From contig JBBRLA010000130.1 of assembly GCA_038231615.1 (NCBI GenBank), positions 1 through 15,380 of the forward strand: DNA of 15,380 nucleotides, written 5' to 3'. The position numbers were made by a program, and so were the translations under genes. Under the pieces are notes generated by a model. That model was given only the letters and a program-made list of their open reading frames with translations. It ran no database searches and was not told the DNA's origin. Below are positions 7,652-13,308 of this stretch, piece by piece. Numbering within the stretch: the first letter of the stretch is position 1; every line of letters begins with the position of its first letter. The stretch comes from JBBRLA01 sp038231615 (lineage in GTDB: Bacteria; Myxococcota_A; Polyangia; Palsa-1104; JAEUJZ01).

Positions 7652-8359
7652 TCATCGTTGCCCCTCCGGGATCGGTTCTCCCTCTCGGGAGGTCTTGGGC
7701 GACCCAGCGATTCCGCGCTGCTCATCGAGCGTCCTTCTGGACGATTCGAGAGCGCGGCGAATCTCCTCCACCTCGGAGGCGTGACGAGCCATAAAGTGGT
7801 TCAGCTGCGCGACATAGGCGTCGTGCAGCTCACCCAATCTGGCGTGAATCCAGGCCAGATGGTCGTAGGTGGCCCCTAGGCCCTGGTCGCGTAGTTCGCG
7901 AAACCTACAGCGTTGTCCGGTGTCTTGCCACTGCTTGAACCAGCGAGTATGCGATTCGACCCATCGTCGGGTCGTCTCGTCCGGATCCGCGTCCCCGTCC
8001 CTTGGCGCTTCATAGCCCGCAGCGAGCTTGTCGAGGCTGAGCGTGGATTTCTCTACTTGCTCGAAGAGCCCCTCGACATCTCTATGGCATTGAAGAAGGG
8101 ACTCCCTGCTTCCGGGCTGTCCTTTATGGAACAGTGCCTCGCCTCGCGTCCCCGAAGGGGAAACAAATAGCGCCGAGGCGACTGAAGACAGGAGCCAGAG
8201 GACGAGAAAGGAGGTAACGCCTACGGTCAGCCCGTTCAGGATCTGCCTGTAACGGCGGTACTCCGCTGGATGTTCACGTGACAAAAGCCAATATTGCGCT
8301 GTATCAGGGTCTTTAAAGCCAGTTTCGAGAAAAATAGCCTGTGATGTGCCGCTTGTCAA
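7652..8359 (-). CDS. Single-pass membrane protein of unknown function
   Basis: I do not recognise the family. From the TTG at 8359 the protein has 235 residues: a polar N-terminus with a basic YRRYR before the membrane, one hydrophobic helix (about 46-66, TVGVTSFLVLWLLSSVASAL), then a charged, helix-rich domain (84-213) with aromatic residues, and a polar tail. By the positive-inside rule this domain would lie outside the cytoplasm; its only two cysteines (91 and 151) could then form a disulfide. The start is uncertain: a GTG at 8419 has GAGG close upstream but overlaps the next gene by 23 bp, and a TTG at 8284 would follow the promoter-like element at 8331-8359. No ATG fits. The open frame to 8554 lies antiparallel in content to the HEAT gene and is rejected. 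Codons near the N-terminus are AT-richer than in neighbours. The stop lies 18 bp before the helicase start. Confidence 0.75.
   Translation of the reverse strand: MTSGTSQAIFLETGFKDPDTAQYWLLSREHPAEYRRYRQILNGLTVGVTSFLVLWLLSSVASALFVSPSGTRGEALFHKGQPGSRESLLQCHRDVEGLFEQVEKSTLSLDKLAAGYEAPRDGDADPDETTRRWVESHTRWFKQWQDTGQRCRFRELRDQGLGATYDHLAWIHARLGELHDAYVAQLNHFMARHASEVEEIRRALESSRRTLDEQRGIAGSPKTSREGEPIPEGQR
8331..8359 (-). promoter_or_regulatory. Sigma70-type promoter for the membrane protein–helicase genes
   Basis: On the minus strand TTGACA (8359-8354) is separated by exactly 17 bases from TATTTT (8336-8331): a perfect -35 and a four-of-six -10 at optimal spacing, in an AT-richer stretch just past the HEAT gene stop at 8397. 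Transcription would begin near 8324 and cover the membrane protein and the helicase. It argues for a translation start downstream of 8324, such as the TTG at 8284. Confidence 0.55.
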
Positions 8360-8396
8360 GGCAAGTTTTGGGCCAATCGGAAATCGCGACCTGACT

Positions 8397-8837
8397 CTAA
8401 CCCGTGCCTTCGCTGCCACGGACCTCGTCTGCCCGTCGCAACGCTTCCTTCGCCGCGGCGCCCCGATCCCCCCCGCTGGCACCCCACAGTTTGAGGGTCC
8501 AGCGCGCTTCCAGACGGACGGCATCGTCCACGTCGTAGGCCGCCAAATGGCCAAGAAGCGGAGCCGCCTCGGCTGCGCCAGTTCGGCGCAGGGCCACCAC
8601 CAGGTTGCGCCGACCTGCGGGTGAAGCCGTGTGCAGTGCCGTCTCGATCTCCTGCAGCGCCCCCTTGCCCCGCGCGCCCAGTTCCGCCGCGGCCCGGGTA
8701 GCGATCTCTCCTTCTTCTGTGGAGGCGATCTGCACCGCGCGGCGCACCGCCAATTCCTGCGCCGGGTCCGACCCGGTGCAATTCAAGCTCAGCCCGAGGG
8801 CCGTGCACAGGCCCAGGATCGCCGGATGTCGTCGCAC
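8397..8837 (-). CDS. Small HEAT-like repeat protein, putative lipoprotein
   Basis: From the GTG at 8837 this is a 146-residue protein. It begins with a short basic-plus-hydrophobic signal sequence (MRRHPAILGLCTALGLSLNC), ending in a Cys at 20 that could be the lipidated residue, although S-L-N is a poor lipobox. The rest is Ala/Leu/Glu/Arg-rich paired helices in the manner of HEAT or PBS-lyase-type repeats: about 42-68, 73-100 and 105-118 (DDAVRLEARWTLKLWG), a fold used for protein binding. A TTG at 8927 would add 30 residues that form a second hydrophobic segment over a 15-bp DNA repeat; I prefer 8837, though neither start has a good ribosome binding site. It is divergent from dnaA and upstream of the membrane protein gene. 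The partner and function are unknown. Confidence 0.7.
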   Translation of the reverse strand: MRRHPAILGLCTALGLSLNCTGSDPAQELAVRRAVQIASTEEGEIATRAAAELGARGKGALQEIETALHTASPAGRRNLVVALRRTGAAEAAPLLGHLAAYDVDDAVRLEARWTLKLWGASGGDRGAAAKEALRRADEVRGSEGTG

Positions 8838-8863
8838 AGAAAAGAGGCTAGCATAAATTGCTT

Positions 8864-8893
8864 CCAGCAGTGCCAGCCCCAGCAGTGCCAGCC
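8864..8893. repeat. 15-bp perfect tandem repeat upstream of dnaA
   Basis: The 15-mer CCAGCAGTGCCAGCC occurs twice back to back (8864-8878 and 8879-8893). It lies between the GTG start preferred for the HEAT gene and dnaA. If the longer HEAT frame were translated it would encode the LALLG/LALLE repeat in its hydrophobic N-terminus. Confidence 0.75.
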
Positions 8894-9067
8894 GTACCCG
8901 TTCTTTCCCGGCCAGCGCAGGCGACAATCTGCGCTACTATCGTACATCATCGCTGTTTCGCGAACACTTCTAGCAGGATCGACGATGCTCGCTTTTGCCC
9001 TTGCCCGGTTGAGAACCTCTTTGCTACATCAATCTTCTCTCGTCGGAACCCACGGCCCGACGTCCTT

Positions 9068-9076
9068 TTATCCACA
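9068..9076 (+). promoter_or_regulatory. DnaA box, perfect consensus
   Basis: TTATCCACA, identical to the high-affinity consensus DnaA box, 27 bp before the dnaA start. It faces the two following boxes in the opposite orientation. Confidence 0.85.
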
Positions 9077-9078
9077 CC

Positions 9079-9087
9079 TGTGGATAA
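9079..9087 (-). promoter_or_regulatory. DnaA box, perfect consensus
   Basis: TGTGGATAA, the reverse complement of the consensus TTATCCACA. Only two bases separate it from the first box, giving an inverted pair (9068-9087). Confidence 0.85.
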
Positions 9088-9090
9088 GCC

Positions 9091-9099
9091 TGTGGATAA
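9091..9099 (-). promoter_or_regulatory. DnaA box, perfect consensus
   Basis: A second TGTGGATAA, exactly 12 bp after the previous one and four bases before the dnaA ATG. DnaA bound here would cover the ribosome binding region, which fits autoregulation as well as origin binding. Confidence 0.85.
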
Positions 9100-9103
9100 G
9101 CAG

Positions 9104-10507
9104 ATGATGGATCAACCGCAGCACAGCCATGATCTTGATGCCACGGGGGTATGGCGCCAGGCTCTCGCTAGTATCGAGAGCAAGCTCAAGCCCCAGAATT
9201 TCGATCTGTGGTTCCGCCCCATCACCTGCGCCGCGATCGATGATCATCGCATCACGCTGGTGGTGCCCAACCGGTTTATCAAAGACTGGTTCGAGAACCA
9301 CTACCTGGGCATCGTGCTGGAGGAGATCCGCAGCCAGACCCAGCGGGAGTATGAAGTTTCCTGGCAGGTCATCGACAGCGATGACTGGCCCCCCGATGCG
9401 GCCACCGAGATCCCCCTTTCGATCGCCGTGGAGTCCACCTTTGCAAGCCCGCCGATCTCGTTGCCCGTCCCATCGGCCAGGGAAGTCCCCGAGTTCCCCT
9501 CCAAGTACACCTTCGATTCCTTCGTGGTGGGCCCGTCCAACCAGCTTGCCGAGGCTGCCAGCAACGCCGTCGCCGAGAACCCCGCCGGCAAGTACAACCC
9601 CCTGTTCATCTATGGCGGGGTCGGCCTGGGCAAGACGCATCTTCTGCGGGCGATCGCTTTCAAGATCCACCAGCACCACCCGGATTGGAACATCGAATAC
9701 CTGAAGACCGAGACCTTCATGAACGAGTACATCAACTTGGTGCGCAACAACCGCATCGAGGAGTTCCGCTCCAAGTACCGGGACCGGCCGGATGTGCTCC
9801 TGATGGACGACATCCAGTACCTTGGCGGCAAGGAACGGACCCAGGACGAGTTCTTCCATACTTTCAACGCCCTTTTCGAATCACACCGCCAGATCGTCGT
9901 CACCGCGGACAAGTACCCCCACGAGATCCCGGATCTGGAAGAACGCATCCGATCCCGCTTTCAGTGGGGCCTGATCGCCGACATCCAGCCCCCCGAACTG
10001 GAGACCCGCATCGCGATCCTGGTGAAGAAAGCCGAATACGACAAGATCGACCTACCCGCTGATGTCGCCTACTACCTGGCGTCCAACATCAAGTCCAACG
10101 TCCGGGAGCTGGAGGGCCTGCTGATCCGCGTCGCCGCCTTCGCGTCCCTGCAACAGCGGCCCATCACCGTCGAGTTCGCCCAGGAAACGTTGAAGAACTT
10201 CCTGTCCCAGGCCTCGGCCACCTTGACCGTCGAAGCGGTGCAGAAGGAGGTGGCCAACTACTTCAACATCAAGATCGCCGATCTGAAGAGCCCAAAACGC
10301 CACCAAGCCATCGCCAGGCCTAGGCAGATAGCAATGTACCTGGCCCGCAAGCTGTGCAAGGCCAGCTACCCTGAGCTGGGTCAGAAGTTCGGCGGCAAGG
10401 ACCACACCACGGTCCTGTCCGCGTGCCGCAAGATCGATTCCCTGATCCAGGAAGACATCAAGATCCGGCACATCATCCACGAGATCGAACGCCACCTGAG
10501 CGTCTGA
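9104..10507 (+). CDS. dnaA: Chromosomal replication initiator protein DnaA
   Basis: A 467-residue AAA+ ATPase that binds DnaA boxes and opens the origin. Domain I is about residues 13-95 (WRQALASIESKLKPQNFDLWF; helicase and DnaA contacts), followed by a short linker to about 130. Domain III, about 131-345, has Walker A GGVGLGKTH 171-179, Walker B LLMDD 232-236 and the RIRSRF arginine region 281-286. Domain IV, about 370-467, has RPRQIAMYLARKL (405-417) and the DNA-binding signature SYPELGQKFGGKDHTTVLSA (421-440). Length and motifs are normal for the family. The ATG at 9104 (a second ATG follows directly) is chosen because homology starts there and the upstream in-frame sequence is the DnaA-box region. 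The ribosome binding site is weak (GGATAAG). It is followed by the 401-bp probable origin. Confidence 0.98.
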   Translation: MMDQPQHSHDLDATGVWRQALASIESKLKPQNFDLWFRPITCAAIDDHRITLVVPNRFIKDWFENHYLGIVLEEIRSQTQREYEVSWQVIDSDDWPPDAATEIPLSIAVESTFASPPISLPVPSAREVPEFPSKYTFDSFVVGPSNQLAEAASNAVAENPAGKYNPLFIYGGVGLGKTHLLRAIAFKIHQHHPDWNIEYLKTETFMNEYINLVRNNRIEEFRSKYRDRPDVLLMDDIQYLGGKERTQDEFFHTFNALFESHRQIVVTADKYPHEIPDLEERIRSRFQWGLIADIQPPELETRIAILVKKAEYDKIDLPADVAYYLASNIKSNVRELEGLLIRVAAFASLQQRPITVEFAQETLKNFLSQASATLTVEAVQKEVANYFNIKIADLKSPKRHQAIARPRQIAMYLARKLCKASYPELGQKFGGKDHTTVLSACRKIDSLIQEDIKIRHIIHEIERHLSV

Positions 10508-10908
10508 TCGAAAAGAGCCTGATCGATTCGCCAAGCGCAGTTCTTCGATCCCCCTTCATCCCGATCAAATCCGATCCACTGGATCTACGATCAGCCCCCC
10601 CCTCGCCCAGAACGACCCTACATCACTTCTTATTTGCTTGACGTACTTGCGCTGCGATATGACATCACCCTGTGGACAACCCTGTGAAAAGATCGGTTAG
10701 TTGATCGGTGAATTGGGTGGGAGTAAGTATGTCCTGTGTGAAAACGCCCACTTTTACCGGCTTATCCCCAAATTTGATCACATGTGCTTGCCCAAGAATT
10801 TCAGGTAGTTACCCAGAGTTTCCATGGATCCACAGCCGTAATATCGGATCCGATCATGAAAATGGATCTTCAATAAGAGGATCGAAGTAAGAGAGCGGGA
10901 GCACGTAG
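10508..10908. other. oriC: Probable replication origin (oriC), dnaA–dnaN intergenic region
   Basis: A 401-bp non-coding stretch in an otherwise gene-dense cluster, AT-richer than the flanking genes. It contains box-like sites TGTGGACAA (10671-10679) and TTATCCCCA (10762-10770), each one base from the DnaA consensus, the weaker GGATCCACA (10826-10834), and two TGTGAAAA sequences (10683 and 10737). It also has a 12-bp palindrome (10843-10854) and 15 GATC sites by eye (one overlapping the dnaA stop). Candidate AT-rich unwinding stretches are 10621-10640 and 10770-10845. Origins commonly lie next to dnaA, and with the three perfect boxes before dnaA this suggests a bipartite origin. It may also contain the dnaN promoter, which I could not place. 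Confidence 0.6.
10843..10854. repeat. 12-bp perfect palindrome upstream of dnaN
   Basis: ATCGGATCCGAT is a perfect 12-bp inverted repeat, 55 bp before the dnaN start. With its overlapping GATC sites it could be a protein-binding operator or part of the origin; no known operator was recognised. Confidence 0.5.
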
Positions 10909-12039
10909 ATGGAGTTCAAGATCGAGAAGGGAACCTTTCTTCTGGGCCTGTACTACGCCCAGGGGATCGCGGATCGAAAGTCGACCATGCCAATCCTGGC
11001 CAACGTCCTGCTCAGGACCGACGGACAGGATCGGATCATTGTCGCTGCCACCGACCTGAACATCACGGTCACCACGGAAATCAACTGCGAGGTCATATCC
11101 GAGGGCGGCATCACCCTGGGCGCCAAGCACCTACACGACATCGTCAAGAACCTGCCGGGGGATCGGCTGAGCCTGAAGCGCGCCGACAACAATTACGCCG
11201 AGATCGCCGCCGGCAAGGTCAACTACAAGGTCGTCGGCCTGGCGGACCGGGACTTTCCCCGGCTCCCCAACCACCGGGAGGTGAAGTTCCACAAGGTCGA
11301 GGCGGCCACCCTGCGGGATTTGATCGCCAAGACCTTCTTCTCGATCTCCACGGACGAGACCCGCTACCACTTGAACGGCGTCCTCTTCGAGTGCGACGGC
11401 ATCGGAGAGACGGCCACGGCCAGGATGGTCTCCACCGACGGCCACCGGCTTTCCAAGTGCGAACGGCCCCTTCCCGAAGGCCCCAAGCTCATGCCCGGGG
11501 TGCTCATCCCCAGGAAGGGCCTGATGGAACTGCGCCGCGCCCTGGAAGGGCCCGCGACCCACGTGGAGATCGGCTTCCACCAGGGGCACATTTTCCTACG
11601 CAGTGGAGGGACCGCCCTTTCCGTCAAGCTGAATGAGGCCCAGTTCCCCCCCTACGAGCAGGTGATCCCCCGAGACCATGAACGCTCCGTCTGCGTGTCC
11701 CGCAACGCCCTGTTGGATGCCCTGAAGCGAATCTCGCTGGTCGCTTCGGACAAGACCTACGGCGTCAAGCTGTCCCTGTCCAAGGGCATGATCCGCATCG
11801 AGTCGGACAACCCGGACCTGGGGCAGGGCCGCGAGGAGATCGACGTGGATTACGATGGCGGCGACGTGACCATCGGCTTCAATGCCAAGTACGTGATCGA
11901 ACTCCTCAACGAGATCGACACGGACGAGGTGCGGCTGGAATTGAACGGGGAACTCGACCCGGGTGTCCTTCGGCCGGTGGACAAGAATGCCCGCCCGGGG
12001 AACGACCACCTGGGTGTCGTCATGCCCATGCGGCTCTGA
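10909..12039 (+). CDS. dnaN: DNA polymerase III sliding clamp, beta subunit
   Basis: A 376-residue ring-forming processivity clamp; the homodimer encircles DNA and tethers polymerase III and repair proteins. The translation matches DnaN throughout: N-terminal MEFKIEKGTFLLGL, then RKSTMPILANVLL, the ATDLNI stretch, HLHDIVKNLPGD, domain II FSISTDETRYHLNGVLFE and STDGHRLS, and the C-terminal MPMRL that forms part of the partner-binding pocket. Three clamp domains of about 125 residues fit the length. The ATG has a GGGAG ribosome binding site seven bases upstream. It lies 9 bp before recF, so the two are almost certainly co-transcribed and probably translationally coupled. Confidence 0.98.
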   Translation: MEFKIEKGTFLLGLYYAQGIADRKSTMPILANVLLRTDGQDRIIVAATDLNITVTTEINCEVISEGGITLGAKHLHDIVKNLPGDRLSLKRADNNYAEIAAGKVNYKVVGLADRDFPRLPNHREVKFHKVEAATLRDLIAKTFFSISTDETRYHLNGVLFECDGIGETATARMVSTDGHRLSKCERPLPEGPKLMPGVLIPRKGLMELRRALEGPATHVEIGFHQGHIFLRSGGTALSVKLNEAQFPPYEQVIPRDHERSVCVSRNALLDALKRISLVASDKTYGVKLSLSKGMIRIESDNPDLGQGREEIDVDYDGGDVTIGFNAKYVIELLNEIDTDEVRLELNGELDPGVLRPVDKNARPGNDHLGVVMPMRL

Positions 12040-12048
12040 ACCCCGGCC

Positions 12049-13215
12049 TTGCAGCTTCACGCTCTGGCAATCGAGAACTTCCGCAACCTGAAGCATGTCC
12101 TGCTGGAGCCGCACCCGTGCTTCAACGTCGTCTCAGGCGACAACGGACAGGGCAAGACAAACCTTTTGGAAGCCATCTTTCTTTTGGCCACCCAGCGGTC
12201 CTTTCGCACCCACCGCATCGAGGAGCAGATCGGCTTCGGCGAGCGTAAAGCCCGCGTCCGGGCCCGCATCCGTCGAGGAGACAGCGGTCAGCTCCTGGAG
12301 ATCGAGCTTTCCGCGGGGCCGCCGGTGCGCAAGATCGCCCTGGTGGACGGGAAGACCGCCCGCGCCGGGGACTACTTTGGCAGGGTCAATGCCGTTCTTT
12401 TCGTGCCGAACGACCTCAACCTGCCCGGGGGGCCTCCCGCGGCGCGCAGGCGGTTTCTCGATCGGGCCATCTGGAACACCTGCCCGACCTATCTGGTGGA
12501 GGTCCAGACCTACGAGCGGATTCTGAAAAGCCGCAACGCCCTGCTCCGGGACGACCGAAAAGGCGGGGCGCCGCTTTACCCACCCCACGCGAAAGAGGAC
12601 CTTTTGGCGGTCTATGACCAGCAACTGGCCATGGCGGGGGCCGTCCTGGTCCGTCGGCGACAGACCTATCTAGCGGCGCTTTCCGGGGAGGTTACCGCGG
12701 CCTTTCAGCGGGTCAGCCGCATCACCACGCCCGCGTCCCTGCGCTACAAGAGCACCGTGGCGACCCCGGACGAGGTCGCGCCTCCAGACGACCTGGCACA
12801 GCGCCTGGGCCATCTGCTCCAGCGGGACCGGCGCCGGGACGTTCTCAAGGGGTATACCCACAGCGGCCCGCATACCGACGATCTGCTCTTCGAGTTTGGC
12901 GGCCGGGATGCCGCGGCCTATGCCTCGCAGGGGCAGCTCCGCGCCTTCATCCTGGCCCTGAAGATCGCCGAGATCCGCCACCTTCAAGGGGTCCTCAACG
13001 AACCCCCCATCCTGCTCCTGGACGATGTCAGCAGCGAGCTGGACGCGACGCGCAACGCCCAGCTCTTCGAGTTCCTTCACGAGATCCGCGCGCAGACCTT
13101 CATCACCACCACCAGCGCCGCCCACATCCAGATCTCTGCGGATACTGCCGACCGCCGCGACTTCGCCGTCATCGGCGGTGAAATTGACGCCATGGAAGGG
13201 AACATGCTACATTAG
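12049..13215 (+). CDS. recF: DNA replication and repair protein RecF
   Basis: A 388-residue SMC-like ATPase that, with RecO and RecR, loads RecA at single-strand gaps. Walker A is GDNGQGKT (30-37), the ABC-type signature YASQGQLRAF (291-300) and Walker B ILLLDDVSSELD (321-332), all intact. The N-terminal LALIENFRNL stretch before Walker A and LFVPNDLNL (117-125) are also typical. The start is a TTG at 12049, nine bases after the dnaN stop, with no clear ribosome binding site, so translation probably depends on ribosomes ending dnaN. No nearby ATG in frame fits, since the conserved N-terminus starts within the first residues. Length is normal for the family. Confidence 0.96.
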   Translation: MQLHALAIENFRNLKHVLLEPHPCFNVVSGDNGQGKTNLLEAIFLLATQRSFRTHRIEEQIGFGERKARVRARIRRGDSGQLLEIELSAGPPVRKIALVDGKTARAGDYFGRVNAVLFVPNDLNLPGGPPAARRRFLDRAIWNTCPTYLVEVQTYERILKSRNALLRDDRKGGAPLYPPHAKEDLLAVYDQQLAMAGAVLVRRRQTYLAALSGEVTAAFQRVSRITTPASLRYKSTVATPDEVAPPDDLAQRLGHLLQRDRRRDVLKGYTHSGPHTDDLLFEFGGRDAAAYASQGQLRAFILALKIAEIRHLQGVLNEPPILLLDDVSSELDATRNAQLFEFLHEIRAQTFITTTSAAHIQISADTADRRDFAVIGGEIDAMEGNMLH

Positions 13216-13224
13216 AAGCCCTTG

Positions 13225-13254
13225 TTGACGGGGTGCTCTGGTTCCTTCCATAGG
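13225..13254 (+). promoter_or_regulatory. Weak promoter candidate before gyrB
   Basis: TTGACG (13225-13230), five of six matches to the -35 consensus, is followed after 18 bases by CATAGG (13249-13254), three of six. It lies in the 93-bp gap between recF and gyrB. gyrB may equally be read from the dnaA or dnaN transcript. Confidence 0.25.
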
Positions 13255-13308
13255 TAAAAGCACCTCCCGGTCTTCATACCCAGACATACAGGAGTACACC
13301 TCTCGGCA

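Larger units (their letters stand above)
8838..9103. promoter_or_regulatory. Divergent intergenic region upstream of dnaA
   Basis: This 266-bp stretch separates the minus-strand HEAT gene from dnaA. It holds a 15-bp tandem repeat (8864-8893) and, at its dnaA end, three DnaA boxes. I found no convincing -35/-10 pair for dnaA; TTGAGA at 9009 followed 16 bp later by AATCTT is the best and is weak. The boxes adjoining the start codon suggest DnaA autoregulation. An open frame in phase with dnaA runs through it but reads across the boxes and does not resemble DnaA. Confidence 0.6.

Noticed and set aside
4295..7879. A 1194-codon open frame on the plus strand
   Set aside because: It lies antisense to the helicase and parts of the neighbouring genes. 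Its translation is Gly/Leu/Ala/His-rich without motifs. GC-rich genes with biased third positions commonly leave long open frames opposite them.
8360..8554. N-terminal extension of the membrane protein to the ATG at 8554
   Set aside because: It overlaps the HEAT gene by 158 bp in another frame and its translation (Arg/Gly/Pro-rich) is not protein-like.
8858..9103. N-terminal extension of dnaA to an upstream ATG
   Set aside because: The extension reads through three perfect DnaA boxes and the 15-bp repeat and does not resemble DnaA domain I, which begins after 9104.
10573..10585. GATCC-ACT-GGATC hairpin as a dnaA terminator
   Set aside because: The stem is five base pairs and no T tract follows.
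10638..10663. TTGACG and TATGAC as a dnaN promoter
   Set aside because: The spacing is 14 bp, too short for a sigma70 promoter.
10506..10883. GATC sites as proof of a Dam/SeqA system
   Set aside because: GATC is also frequent in the coding sequence here, no methylase is in the window, and Dam/SeqA control is restricted to certain gammaproteobacteria. Kept only as an observation of density.
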